Position numbers and translations under genes: made by a program. The notes under the pieces were generated by a model. The model saw only the letters and a list, made by a program, of their open reading frames with translations, did no database searches and was not told where the DNA came from. Positions 34,844-43,822 of a stretch of DNA of 56,913 bases are shown here, in pieces. This DNA comes from Gammaproteobacteria bacterium (GTDB taxonomy: Bacteria; Pseudomonadota; Gammaproteobacteria; Xanthomonadales; Wenzhouxiangellaceae): NCBI GenBank assembly GCA_021772985.1, contig JAJFKX010000035.1, forward strand, positions 1 through 56,913. The letters are read 5' to 3'. The stretch's first letter is position 1. Every line of letters begins with the position of its first letter.

Positions 34844-36127
34844 CTAGTGAAGTTTATTGCTGGATTGAGCTGACTTGACCAATACTTTGCGAATGCTGTT
34901 GTCACCGATCTCAGCTACAGTAAAGATCAAGTTGTTAATCCGTACGGCAACCTTGCCGTCAGGGATTAATTCCAATAGTTCAAGCAGCAAGCCATTCATA
35001 GTGGTTGCACCGTCGGTAGGTAGTTGCCACTCAAATTGACGGTTGAGCATACGCAATGAAGCTCCCCCATCCACCAGCCAGGCGCCGTCATCCATGCGTC
35101 GGACCTGCTTGTTGCCGACGTCACGGGCGTCAGTGGTGTAGTCTCCGACGATTTCTTCCAGAATGTCATCCAAGGTAACCAGACCCTGGATATCACCATA
35201 TTCGTCCACCACCATACCCATTCGCCGCTCCAGCCGTTGAAACTCAAGCAGTTGCTGGGTGAGTGAAGTGCCTTCAGGAATAAAGTAGGGTTTGCGCACC
35301 GAGCGTTTGAGGTCATCGAAAGTCAATTGCCCCTGTGATAGCCGTGCCAGTACTGTACGAATATGTAACAGGCCGACCAGGTTATCCAGATCATCTTTAT
35401 AGACCGGCAAGCGGGTATACAGTGATTGTGAAAGTTGCACCAAAATGGTGTGCCAGTCTTCTTTCAAATCAATACCGACAACTTCCTGGCGCGGTACCAT
35501 CACATCCTCGACGCGGCCGTGTTCCAAATCCAGGATATTCAACAGCATCTGCTGATGATCATCAGAGACATCCCGGTGAGAGTCGGAAACAATGGTGCGC
35601 AATTCATCACGAGAGAGTTGCTCGATTCTGCCTGCCCTGGGTTTGACCCCGAGCAGCCGTAATAAAGTGTTAGCAGTGAAATTGATCACCAATACCACTG
35701 GGAAAAAGACTTTCATCAAAGGTGAAAGTATGAACGAAGCCGGGAATGCAATTTTTTCCGGATATTCGACTGCCATGGTTTTGGGCGCAAGCTCAGCGAA
35801 AATTAGCAATACAAAGGTAAACCCGATAGCTGAGATCCAAAACGCCAAGCTGCCGTCTCCGAGCAATCTTAGTGTCAACATTGAGACAATAAAACTGGCC
35901 ATCACGTTGACCAGGTTGTTGCCGAATAAAATCAAGCCAATCAACCGGTCCGGTTTGGCGAGCAGGGTTTTAGCCAAGCTGGCACCACGAATACCTTTTT
36001 TTGCTTTGTGGTTAAGTTTATAGCGGTTCAGCGCAATCAGGCTGGTTTCGGAGCTGGAAAAAAAGCCGGAAAGAATGATCAAAGCGACCAATGCTGTTAA
36101 CAGAAATTGAGTGGATAACTGTTCCAT
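34844..36127 (-). CDS. CNNM/HlyC-CorC family membrane protein (CorB/YfjD-like)
   Basis: A 427-residue protein with an N-terminal DUF21 membrane domain (three to four segments, GFFSSSETSLIALNRYKLNH), two CBS domains (VEDVMVPRQEVVGID to LPVYKDDLDNLVGLLHI; VVDEYGDIQGLVTLDDILEE) and a C-terminal CorC/HlyC domain ending near residue 415. The length is like E. coli YfjD. Such proteins are linked to magnesium export and resistance to high magnesium. The CorB-YpjD-Ffh neighbourhood is a typical gammaproteobacterial arrangement. Confidence 0.9.
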   Translation of the reverse strand: MEQLSTQFLLTALVALIILSGFFSSSETSLIALNRYKLNHKAKKGIRGASLAKTLLAKPDRLIGLILFGNNLVNVMASFIVSMLTLRLLGDGSLAFWISAIGFTFVLLIFAELAPKTMAVEYPEKIAFPASFILSPLMKVFFPVVLVINFTANTLLRLLGVKPRAGRIEQLSRDELRTIVSDSHRDVSDDHQQMLLNILDLEHGRVEDVMVPRQEVVGIDLKEDWHTILVQLSQSLYTRLPVYKDDLDNLVGLLHIRTVLARLSQGQLTFDDLKRSVRKPYFIPEGTSLTQQLLEFQRLERRMGMVVDEYGDIQGLVTLDDILEEIVGDYTTDARDVGNKQVRRMDDGAWLVDGGASLRMLNRQFEWQLPTDGATTMNGLLLELLELIPDGKVAVRINNLIFTVAEIGDNSIRKVLVKSAQSSNKLH

Positions 36128-36227
36128 TTCAACAGATTATCATGTTTATTGAATCAAGTTTAGAAGGTGTCTTCAAAGAACCAGTCTTCATCAGTAAGGC
36201 AGAGTAGTTTAGCGGCTCAAGTCGGTT

Positions 36228-36257
36228 GTTCCAAATAGCGTCGACGCTATTTGGAAC
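36228..36257. repeat. Perfect 30-bp palindrome over the ypjD stop codon
   Basis: The 15 bases GTTCCAAATAGCGTC are followed directly by their exact reverse complement, with no loop. It includes the TAG stop of the YpjD-like gene. No T-run follows on either strand, so it is not a standard terminator. It could be a dimeric protein-binding site or an RNA hairpin protecting the transcript end. Confidence 0.8.
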
Positions 36258-37056
36258 CAGACCAGCTGCGCTCCAAAACGATTTCCAAAACCCACTTGCT
36301 GCCAAAATATGCCAACAGCAACAATGCCATGCCGGCCAGCGTCAACCGGACTGCCAGCAAACCACGCCAGCCCAGTCGCCAGCGGCCAAATAATAGGATG
36401 CTGAATACCAGCCAGGATAATAACGACAAAATTGTTTTGTGCACCAGGTGCTGGGCAAACCAGCTATCAATAAACCAAATGCCACTCAGCAGCGAAACTG
36501 TCAACAGCAATACACCGATTGACATGAGCCGGAACAGCAGGCTTTCCAGCGCGGTCAGGGGGATTCGCTGTAATAACCAGACAGCCTGATGCCGGCGCAG
36601 CATGGCGTCCTGGGCGGCAATCTGTATGGCAATCAGCGCACATATGCTGAGCAGTGCGTAGGCCAGCAATGAACTGACGATATGGGTTGCCGCCAGAGCG
36701 GTTAGATCATTCAGCCATACCGGTGTTGCATCTGCATACTCCAGTAACAGCGTCGATACTATCGCAATCGGGTAAATCGCCAGCTCCAGTAACTCTTGTG
36801 CCTGGCGGCGGGCAATCAGCCAGTTGAAGATCACGATTAGCACAGTCAGCAGCGCCAGCAGGTTAACAATGTTGACATCCATGCTGTTCGGCAAAAACAG
36901 GTGATTGCCTAAAGCCAACAAGTGGCAGATAACAGCGACGCCGGCAATCAGCACCGACAACCTGTCTGGCCATCGGGTATTATTTTCAGCGGCATGGGTG
37001 CGGGCCTGGATTATCCAGGCCAGTGAATAACAAATGCTGGCGATGATGCTGATCAT
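36247..37056 (-). CDS. YpjD-like CcsA/CcmC-family membrane protein
   Basis: A 269-residue protein with eight hydrophobic segments. Features of the CcsA/CcmC/CcmF-type cytochrome c assembly family are present, such as THIVSSLLAYALLSICALIA with its conserved His and HKTILSLLSWLVFSILLFGR, but the full WWD haem motif is not seen. E. coli YpjD is the nearest well-known relative and its role is unproven. It is divergent from ffh and lies downstream of no other gene; the CorB-like gene follows in the same direction. Confidence 0.85.
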   Translation of the reverse strand: MISIIASICYSLAWIIQARTHAAENNTRWPDRLSVLIAGVAVICHLLALGNHLFLPNSMDVNIVNLLALLTVLIVIFNWLIARRQAQELLELAIYPIAIVSTLLLEYADATPVWLNDLTALAATHIVSSLLAYALLSICALIAIQIAAQDAMLRRHQAVWLLQRIPLTALESLLFRLMSIGVLLLTVSLLSGIWFIDSWFAQHLVHKTILSLLSWLVFSILLFGRWRLGWRGLLAVRLTLAGMALLLLAYFGSKWVLEIVLERSWSGSK

Positions 37057-37077
37057 GTGCCTATTCTGTCATAACCT

Positions 37078-37343
37078 AGTACTCTTTCAATAGGATAATG
37101 CCGGGTTCAGCGTTCTCGTGATGTTTTGCAGCAAGGCGCAGCGCGAAGTCAATAGCACATGCCCTTGCCAAGCGCTGCAACGCGGCTGCAGAATATCACG
37201 AGAGCGCCCTTCGGGTTAGCTTGTCAGTGTCCGTGGACTGTGTTGTGACTCTTGCCAAGGGCACACCATTGTCTGCGAGTCACGCCTTGCCACGAACACT
37301 GACAAGCTAACTGAACCCAGCATTATCCTATTGAAAGAGTACT
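37078..37343. mobile_element. MITE-like element with nested inverted repeats
   Basis: The arms 37078-37110 and 37311-37343 are 33-bp inverted repeats with a single mismatch; they start AGTACTCTTTCAATAGG. Inside are further inverted pairs: CTCGTGAT/ATCACGAG, GTTAGCTTGTCAGTGT with its complement, and GTGACTC/GAGTCAC. As RNA or a cruciform it would fold into a long stem with two branched hairpins. It holds no gene and lies between divergent ypjD and ffh. A non-autonomous transposon or a dispersed structured repeat is likely. Confidence 0.75.
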
Positions 37344-37383
37344 AGCCATGCAGTGAATGCTCACTTGCAATCTTATCCATCGT

Positions 37384-37389
37384 TATAAT
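37384..37389 (+). promoter_or_regulatory. Possible -10 box of ffh
   Basis: TATAAT lies 36 bases upstream of the ffh ATG. TTGCAA at 37365-37370 is only 13 bases away, too close for a standard -35; TCACTT at 37361 has the right distance but a poor match. Confidence 0.4.
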
Positions 37390-37425
37390 GTCTCCAGTTA
37401 TCGGTAGTTAATAAATAATCAATCT

Positions 37426-38796
37426 ATGTTTCAAAATTTGACTGACAGACTTTCAGGTACTATTCAGCAACTTCGCGGCCAAGGCAAGCTCTCTGAAGAC
37501 AACATGCGTGAGGCATTGCGCGATGTGCGGGTTGCGTTGCTGGAAGCGGATGTGGCATTGCCGGTAGTAAAAGACTTTATCAGCACTGTCCGTGATAAGG
37601 CGTTGGGTCAGAAAGTATTGACCAGTCTGCAGCCGGGCCAGGCACTGATCAAACTGGTGCATGCTGAACTGGTTAAGGTGATGGGTGAGCAGACGGCACC
37701 ATTGGATTTACAGGCTTCGCCACCAGTGGTGGTTATGCTGGCGGGATTGCAGGGTGCTGGTAAAACCACCTCGGTCGGTAAATTGGCACGCTATCTTAAA
37801 GAGCGTGAAAAGCGCAAGGTAATGGTGGTCAGCTGCGATGTTTACCGCCCAGCAGCCATGGAGCAGTTGAAGTTGCTGGCAGACCAGGTAGGTGCCAGCT
37901 ATTTCGCCGCCAGCCCGGATCAAAAACCACATAAAATTGCTGTTGCTGCTGTCAAAGAGGCGGAGCGCCAGTTTGCTGATGTTTTAATCGTCGATACCGC
38001 AGGCCGGTTACACGTCGATGAAGCGATGATGGCGGAAGCCAAGCAGGTACACAAAGCCATCAATCCACACGAAACTTTGTTCGTGGTTGATGCTATGACT
38101 GGTCAGGATGCAGCTAACACGGCTAAAGCATTCAATGATGCCTTGCCATTGACTGGTGTGGTGCTAACCAAAGCAGATGGTGATGCGCGCGGTGGCGCAG
38201 CATTATCGGTACGCGCGATTACTGGTAAACCGATCAAGTTTCTGGGCATGGGGGAAAAGACTGATGCGCTGGAAGCATTTCACCCAGATCGCCTGGCTTC
38301 ACGTATTCTGGGGATGGGCGATGTACTCAGCCTGGTGGAAGAAGTCGAGCGTAAGGTTGATAAGCAGCAGGCGGAGAAACTGGCTGGCAAGTTACGCCGC
38401 GGCAGCAAATTCAATCTTGATGATTTTCGTCAGCAATTGCTGCAAATGGAAAATATGGGGGGTATGGGCGCGATGATGGATAAGTTGCCGGGCATGGGGC
38501 AACTGCCGGACACGGTACGTCAACGAGCCGAGTCGGGCAGTGATAGCAAACGTATGATTGCCATCATCAATTCCATGACGCCGCAGGAGCGGGTATTCCC
38601 GGATGTCATCAAAGGCTCGCGGAAACGACGTATTGCCAACGGTTCTGGGACACACGTTCAGGACATCAATCGAATGATGAAGCAATTCGCACAAATGCAA
38701 AAGATGTTTAAGAAATTTTCCAAGGGCGGGATGGGCAAAATGATGAAGAAAATGCAGGGTCGGCTGCCGAAAGGCATGTTGCCACCTGGAATGTAA
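37426..38796 (+). CDS. ffh: Signal recognition particle protein Ffh
   Basis: A 456-residue SRP GTPase. The N domain (MFQNLTDRLSGTIQQLRGQG) leads into the G domain with LAGLQGAGKTTSVGKLA, DVYRPAAMEQL, DTAGRLHVDE and TKADGDARGGAALS. The methionine-rich M domain (QMENMGGMGAMMDKLPGMGQ; GSGTHVQDINRMMKQFAQMQ) follows and ends KGMLPPGM. With 4.5S RNA it guides membrane proteins to FtsY. PhoX follows 17 bases later. Confidence 0.97.
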   Translation: MFQNLTDRLSGTIQQLRGQGKLSEDNMREALRDVRVALLEADVALPVVKDFISTVRDKALGQKVLTSLQPGQALIKLVHAELVKVMGEQTAPLDLQASPPVVVMLAGLQGAGKTTSVGKLARYLKEREKRKVMVVSCDVYRPAAMEQLKLLADQVGASYFAASPDQKPHKIAVAAVKEAERQFADVLIVDTAGRLHVDEAMMAEAKQVHKAINPHETLFVVDAMTGQDAANTAKAFNDALPLTGVVLTKADGDARGGAALSVRAITGKPIKFLGMGEKTDALEAFHPDRLASRILGMGDVLSLVEEVERKVDKQQAEKLAGKLRRGSKFNLDDFRQQLLQMENMGGMGAMMDKLPGMGQLPDTVRQRAESGSDSKRMIAIINSMTPQERVFPDVIKGSRKRRIANGSGTHVQDINRMMKQFAQMQKMFKKFSKGGMGKMMKKMQGRLPKGMLPPGM

Positions 38797-38813
38797 GTCA
38801 GAGGATTTTAATT

Positions 38814-40244
38814 ATGGCAGATATCAAGCGCCGCGCTTTTTTACGTAATTCCGCTTTACTACTGGGCGGAGGGACCTTAGCCAGCACTTTGCGCGGTTAT
38901 GCTTTGGCGTCTTCCGGTGAGAACTGGCGTCTTGGAGCAGGTTACGGTCAACTGGTTTTGAGCAACGACGCTATCACCGGATTACCGCTGATCAAGTTGC
39001 CACCTGGTTTTTATTACCGGAGCCTGGCTTATGCCGGACAAGTGATGAGCGATGGTATAACTGCGCCGACCAGTTTTGATGGCATGGGCGTAGTGCGGGC
39101 CACTGATCAGCAGATAACGTTGGTACGTAATCATGAATTGCGTGGTTCCAGTGGGCCGTTTGGCGCCCCGGATCAGGCTTATGATGTTACCGGAGGCGGC
39201 ACGGTAACATTGCACCTTGATGCCTGTATGCCCAGCTTGCAAAGCAGTTACACCAGCTTAAGCGGTACCGCCAACAATTGTGCCGGCGGGGTAACACCTT
39301 GGGGTACATGGTTAAGCTGTGAGGAAATGGTCTACTCTCCGGAGCTGCTAAGTGCTGATGATCGTGTCCGGTTTGCCTGGGCGGAAATGGATGATGCACG
39401 CAAGCATCATGGTTTTATATTTGAAGTACCGGCTGATGGTGTGGCACAGCCGCAGCCGTTGACTGCAATGGGCCAGTTTTTTCATGAAGCGGTGGCAATT
39501 GATGCTGCCAGCGGTATGGCTTATTTGACCGAAGATGTATCACCCAAAGCCGGTTTTTACCGGTTTATTCCGGAACAGCCGGGTAAGCTGTCTGCAGGAG
39601 GGCGTTTACAGATGCTGAAAGTGACCGGCGAAACTGATCTCAGTAAAGCCGGTCAGGTTGGTCAAACCTGGGATTGCTCATGGGTTGATATTGAGCATCC
39701 TGAACGTGGGAATAACCCTGGTACTCATGATGTTCGAGGCGTGCAGCAGCAGGGTTTTGATCAGGGTGCTTGTGCCTTCATTGCTTTGGAAGGTATTGAT
39801 ATAGATGGTCAGCGAGTATTCTTTACTTCCAAGCGCGGTGGCTCAGCTTCGACCGGTCAGGTGTTTAGTTACAACACCCACGAGCATACCTTGGAATTGG
39901 TTTATGACTCTCCTGGGAATGATGAAATTTCCGGACCAGATAACTTGATCATTAATCCGTATGGCGGTTTGTTGCTATGTGAAGACCGGGTTACAGAGCC
40001 GCTCAATGCGCAACGGCTGATGTTGTTGCATGAAGACGGAACTTACAGTTATCTGGCGCAGATCAATGATCAAATTCAGGGAACACTGGGCGGTTATAAC
40101 CTGGCGGATGAAATGCCCAATACCGAATGGGCAGGTGCCTGCTTTTCGCCGGATGGGCAATGGCTGTTTGTCAATATTTATGATCCCGGCATTACCCTGG
40201 CGATTACCGGACCATGGGAGAGTTTGAAAAAACCTCAGGTTTGA
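38814..40244 (+). CDS. PhoX-family (DUF839) Tat-exported phosphatase-like protein
   Basis: A 476-residue protein with a twin-arginine signal (RRAFLRNSALLLGGGTLAS). It matches the PhoX/DUF839 beta-propeller family: TLVRNHELRG, GTWLSCEEMV, FFHEAVAIDAASGMAYLTED, GAFIALEGIDIDG and GPDNLIINPYGGLLLCEDRV. PhoX proteins are Ca/Fe-dependent alkaline phosphatases; many DUF839 relatives have unknown substrates. It ends by overlapping the convergent cupin gene by 10 bases. Confidence 0.85.
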   Translation: MADIKRRAFLRNSALLLGGGTLASTLRGYALASSGENWRLGAGYGQLVLSNDAITGLPLIKLPPGFYYRSLAYAGQVMSDGITAPTSFDGMGVVRATDQQITLVRNHELRGSSGPFGAPDQAYDVTGGGTVTLHLDACMPSLQSSYTSLSGTANNCAGGVTPWGTWLSCEEMVYSPELLSADDRVRFAWAEMDDARKHHGFIFEVPADGVAQPQPLTAMGQFFHEAVAIDAASGMAYLTEDVSPKAGFYRFIPEQPGKLSAGGRLQMLKVTGETDLSKAGQVGQTWDCSWVDIEHPERGNNPGTHDVRGVQQQGFDQGACAFIALEGIDIDGQRVFFTSKRGGSASTGQVFSYNTHEHTLELVYDSPGNDEISGPDNLIINPYGGLLLCEDRVTEPLNAQRLMLLHEDGTYSYLAQINDQIQGTLGGYNLADEMPNTEWAGACFSPDGQWLFVNIYDPGITLAITGPWESLKKPQV

Positions 40245-40933
40245 TTGAGGCTGGTGTATCTGCCCGGGTCGGTCACCAGTTGTTGACCATATTTAACCCA
40301 CAACTCACAAGGCTGCCCGCCAGTGATCAGCTGCAGCTTGGTGGTGCCCTGCGGTAAGCGCAACCAAGACCAGGCGCGTAAGGGATTATCACCATATTGC
40401 AGTTCACCTTTTAAAACCAGCAGTTCCATCCCATCGATAATGGTAACGTCAAGGATGCTTGACGCTGGCCAGCGTTCCAGTTGTACGTGCTCGTGTGCGT
40501 TTCTAAATAATGATTTGATCAGGACTCCGGGTCGATTCAAGTCGATCTGCCAATCTAGCTGCTCCACATGAATGCTTACAGCTTGTCGATCATCAGGTTG
40601 AAACTGCCACAGCTTCACAAAAATAATACAACCCGGTTCAGAGCCGGGTGTATGGCTTGATTGCGGAGGGTTGCGCAGGTAACTGCCGGAAGGATAATCG
40701 CCATGTTCATCCTGGAATACACCCTGCAACACCAGAAACTCTTCACCACCAGTATGCACATGAGTATTGAAGTGGCTGCCGGGTGCATATTGAACCAATG
40801 AAGTAGCCCGCGCTTTTTCATTGCCAATACGGTCCAGCATCTTGCGCTGGACCCCCGCCATCGGCGAGCTTACCCAGTCCAGTTCGTCAGCGTGGAGCAG
40901 AGCAGGTAAGTTAAAGTCAGCATTTAAATGCAT
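40235..40933 (-). CDS. ChrR-like double-cupin protein
   Basis: A 232-residue protein with two cupin units. The first keeps the metal-binding pattern HFNTHVHTGGEEFLVLQG and later SSHTPGSEPG. The second (about residues 130-225) is degenerate (MELLVLKGELQYGDNPL) and lacks the His cluster. This resembles the cupin part of ChrR anti-sigma factors, but the N-terminal zinc-binding anti-sigma domain is absent. It may sense or quench oxidants. It lies just downstream of katA in the same direction. Confidence 0.75.
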   Translation of the reverse strand: MHLNADFNLPALLHADELDWVSSPMAGVQRKMLDRIGNEKARATSLVQYAPGSHFNTHVHTGGEEFLVLQGVFQDEHGDYPSGSYLRNPPQSSHTPGSEPGCIIFVKLWQFQPDDRQAVSIHVEQLDWQIDLNRPGVLIKSLFRNAHEHVQLERWPASSILDVTIIDGMELLVLKGELQYGDNPLRAWSWLRLPQGTTKLQLITGGQPCELWVKYGQQLVTDPGRYTSLNQT

Positions 40934-40950
40934 CTCTGCACTCCGGGTAA

Positions 40951-40969
40951 CGCCCGCCAGTGGCGGGCG
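40951..40969 (-). terminator. GC-rich hairpin downstream of katA
   Basis: CGCCCGCC and GGCGGGCG form a perfect 8-bp stem around AGT, nine bases past the katA stop. No T-run follows on the minus strand. It could slow or end katA transcription or protect the message before the cupin gene. Confidence 0.45.
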
Positions 40970-40977
40970 AAAGTTAA

Positions 40978-42429
40978 CTATGCGGCACTTTGCAGCGTTT
41001 GCATGGCATGTTCAACACGCGCTGCATAATCAGTGTCGGCTTGCGAATATTGTGCCAGCATCCGTTGTTGCACCGAAGGTGTGGCAGCTATCAGGCCACC
41101 GGCGATATTGCCGGCCAGCTGATTTTTCTGATCATCGTTCATGGTTCTGAATAAATTACCTGCCTGCTGGTAATATTCTTCGTGGTCCTGGCTGTAGACT
41201 TTTACCCAGGCAGCATCCAGTAATGGCATCGGTGGTTCTGCAAACTGCCCTGCAGGTGCAGGAGCACCCTGATCAGCACGATCATTCGGGTAAAAGTTTA
41301 CTCCGTTGGTAATTGGGCAGACACCCGCAAAAGCACCATCGCGTTGGTAGTTGTGCACCGGGCATTTAGGTTGGTTAACCGGTATTTGGTTAACGTTGGC
41401 TCCGATTCGGTAACGGTGTGCATCCTGGTAAGCAAATAACCGCGCTTGCAGCATTTTATCTGGCGAGGCACCAATACCAGGTACCAGATTGCTGGGGGCA
41501 AATGCTGCTTGCTCAGTTTCTGCAAAATAGTTTTCTACGTTCCGATTCAGTTCCATGGTCCCAACCTTGATCAGCGGATAATCTTCGTACGGCCAGATTT
41601 TTGTCAGATCGAAAGGGTTGAGGTGGTATTCGCGTGCTTCATCTTCGGACATGATTTGCAGTTCTACCGACCAGCTTGGGAAATCACCACGATCAATAGC
41701 TGCCACCAGATCGCGCTGAGCACCTGCAGGATCCATGGTTGCGGCTTGTTCATTGGTAACGTTTTTAATCCCCTGGTTGGTTTTCAGGTGCCATTTAACC
41801 CATACCCGTTGACCATCTTTGTTCCAGAAGCTGAGCGTATGTGAGCCAAATCCGTGCATATGCCGATGTGAATAAGGAATGCCGCGATCGGACATCAAAA
41901 TGGTTGCCTGATGCAATGATTGGGGATGACTGGCCCAATATTCGAACATGGCTGCCGGGTCGGGCAGGTTGGTACGAGGGTTTTTCTTTTGGGAATGCAC
42001 AAAATCCGGAAATTTACTTGGATCATTCAGGAAAAACACAGGTGTGTTATTGCCGACCAGATCAAAATTACCTTGGTTGGTGTAAAACTTGACTGCAAAA
42101 CCACGTGGATCACGCGCATAGTCACTGGAATCCTGTCCACCACCAACGGTGGAGAAGCGCACAAATACATCCGTCTGGGTGCCTTCACCCTGCAGAAAAT
42201 CAGCAATGGTGTAATCACTTAAATCATTATCCAAAGTGAAAGTGCCATAAGCACCACTGCCACGGGCATGTACAACCCGTTCGGGTATGCGTTCACGGTT
42301 GAAATGCGCCAGTTTTTCAAACACCCGGAAATTTTCAAAGGTCAGTGAACCGCGCGGGCCTGCACTGATGCTGTTGTTGTCATCGGCAATTGGTGCGCCG
42401 GCTGAGGTGGTCAAGGTGGTTTTACTCAT
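40978..42429 (-). CDS. katA: Monofunctional haem catalase, small-subunit type
   Basis: A 483-residue catalase starting MSKTTLTTSAGAPIADDNNS. The distal His is in ERVVHARGSGAYGTF, the distal Asn in VGNNTPVFF, and the haem-ligand Tyr in RLFAYQDAHRYRIG. The NADPH-binding region and the length match clade 3 catalases. An ATG-less extension to 42444 has no support. It removes hydrogen peroxide and is followed by a cupin gene that may be redox-linked. Two inverted repeats lie upstream (42485-42540). Confidence 0.95.
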   Translation of the reverse strand: MSKTTLTTSAGAPIADDNNSISAGPRGSLTFENFRVFEKLAHFNRERIPERVVHARGSGAYGTFTLDNDLSDYTIADFLQGEGTQTDVFVRFSTVGGGQDSSDYARDPRGFAVKFYTNQGNFDLVGNNTPVFFLNDPSKFPDFVHSQKKNPRTNLPDPAAMFEYWASHPQSLHQATILMSDRGIPYSHRHMHGFGSHTLSFWNKDGQRVWVKWHLKTNQGIKNVTNEQAATMDPAGAQRDLVAAIDRGDFPSWSVELQIMSEDEAREYHLNPFDLTKIWPYEDYPLIKVGTMELNRNVENYFAETEQAAFAPSNLVPGIGASPDKMLQARLFAYQDAHRYRIGANVNQIPVNQPKCPVHNYQRDGAFAGVCPITNGVNFYPNDRADQGAPAPAGQFAEPPMPLLDAAWVKVYSQDHEEYYQQAGNLFRTMNDDQKNQLAGNIAGGLIAATPSVQQRMLAQYSQADTDYAARVEHAMQTLQSAA

Positions 42430-42484
42430 GGCTGATACTCGCATGTGTTAAATAATGTGGTCAGTTTAACCAAGTATTATAAAT

Positions 42485-42540
42485 AGATAAAATTGATTAT
42501 TTATCTTGGAGCGATTGATTTTGCATATACAAAATCAATC
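42485..42540. promoter_or_regulatory. Two inverted repeats upstream of katA
   Basis: AGATAAA (42485-42491) pairs with TTTATCT (42500-42506). GATTGATTTTG (42513-42523) pairs with CAAAATCAATC (42530-42540), a perfect 11-bp arm with a 6-base AT-rich loop. They lie 56-111 bases before the katA ATG and have no T-run. A regulator site (peroxide or iron responsive) is possible; neither half matches the OxyR or Fur consensus well. Confidence 0.5.
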
Positions 42541-42632
42541 ATGGTTACTTCTGTTTAAACACCAAGCTATGTATTTGGGCAATGTGGAACATTACCCGTG
42601 TGGCAAGTGATGTTATGTATCAGACAGTTTGC

Positions 42633-43214
42633 CTATTGACGAATACCTTCAACATTCAAAGTTAAGTAAACGCTTGTGGTTGCTGCGCCCAGGTCATAAT
42701 CGATACCAAAATCTTTTAGTTGAATCTCGGTGATGCCGGTAAAACCACGGCGATACCCACCCCAGGGATCATTACCTGCGCCGACACTGGATATAGCAAT
42801 ACGGATTGATTTGGTGATGCCTTTTAGTGTGAAATCGCCAGTGATATGACCATGGCCTTCAGCATCCAATTCAGCCGCAGTGCTGATGAAACTGGCCTGT
42901 GGGAATTGATCTGCAGCAAGAAAGTCGTCACTGCGCAGGTGCTTATCACGTTCCGCATGGTTGCTGTCGAGACTGGCAGTATCAATCACCACATTGACCT
43001 GAGCCTCAGCAGGCTTGTTTTGATCGAAACTGAATTGGCCAGAAAAGCTATTAAAGCGACCATCTAACCAGCTGTAGCCCAAGTGTTTAACCTTGAATTG
43101 GATAGAGGCATGCATACCACGGGTATCGATTGCATACTCGTTGGCCTGGCTGCTTGCTGAAATCAATAAGCCTGCAGCAATTGATAGGCCGATGATAAAA
43201 TTTTTGTAGCTCAC
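42633..43214 (-). CDS. YceI-family periplasmic protein
   Basis: A 193-residue secreted lipocalin-like protein with a signal peptide (residues 1-24, ending SSQA). The family pattern follows: Y-AIDTRGMHASIQFKVKHLG, F-NSFSGQFSFD, VVIDTASLDSNHAERDKHLR, SDDFLAADQFPQASFIST and GDFTLKGITKSI. YceI proteins bind polyisoprenoids, and some are induced by base or organic acids. It is commonly paired with cytochrome b561, as here (20 bases away). Confidence 0.93.
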   Translation of the reverse strand: MSYKNFIIGLSIAAGLLISASSQANEYAIDTRGMHASIQFKVKHLGYSWLDGRFNSFSGQFSFDQNKPAEAQVNVVIDTASLDSNHAERDKHLRSDDFLAADQFPQASFISTAAELDAEGHGHITGDFTLKGITKSIRIAISSVGAGNDPWGGYRRGFTGITEIQLKDFGIDYDLGAATTSVYLTLNVEGIRQ

Positions 43215-43234
43215 AATAAATTTCCTGCTGTTAA

Positions 43235-43822
43235 TTAAAAAGTATTATCAGGGGTACTCACACGACCCAACATTCTGCTGAGTGTGCCGTCCCGGTTAAT
43301 CAGTTGGTGTTTTAAGGCGGCGGCGATATGCAGCACGATAACAGCCATCAGCAGATAACACAGCCAACGGTGCCACCAGCCGGCCATATCAGCTTGATTA
43401 TCGAACTGCAGTGGTGAAGCAGGCAATTCAAACAAACCAAAAACACTGATGCCGGAACCTGCTGCAGTTACTATCAAATAGCCACTTATGCAAATTGCGA
43501 ATAACAACCAATAAATCAACCAATGACTGATACCAGCTGCCCGTTGTTCGAGGCTTGTGCCGGTGATTATCGGCTGGGTATTGGTCAGCCGCCAGCTACA
43601 GCGCAAAATCAGCACCGCAGTGAACAGTATGCCCATTGATGTGTGCAGGGCAGGCGCGGTGTAATACCATTGGCTGTAATAGCTTAGCGTTATCATCCAC
43701 AGGCCCAGAGCCAGCAGTGCAATGACCAGTATGGCGCTGGTCCAATGCAAGCCAATTGCCAGCCAACCATGTTGCCGGATATCGCTGCGCCACCCATCAA
43801 CCCATGTGCGTTGCGGTTTCAT
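43235..43822 (-). CDS. Cytochrome b561 (di-haem membrane protein)
   Basis: A 195-residue inner-membrane protein with four hydrophobic segments. Haem ligands are suggested by His residues in IGLHWTSAILVIAL, APALHTSMGILFT, WHRWLCYLLMAVIVLHIAAA and LKHQL. This family passes electrons between quinol and periplasmic acceptors. It overlaps the upstream pirin gene by four bases (ATGA) and precedes yceI, so the three probably form one operon. Confidence 0.9.
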   Translation of the reverse strand: MKPQRTWVDGWRSDIRQHGWLAIGLHWTSAILVIALLALGLWMITLSYYSQWYYTAPALHTSMGILFTAVLILRCSWRLTNTQPIITGTSLEQRAAGISHWLIYWLLFAICISGYLIVTAAGSGISVFGLFELPASPLQFDNQADMAGWWHRWLCYLLMAVIVLHIAAALKHQLINRDGTLSRMLGRVSTPDNTF

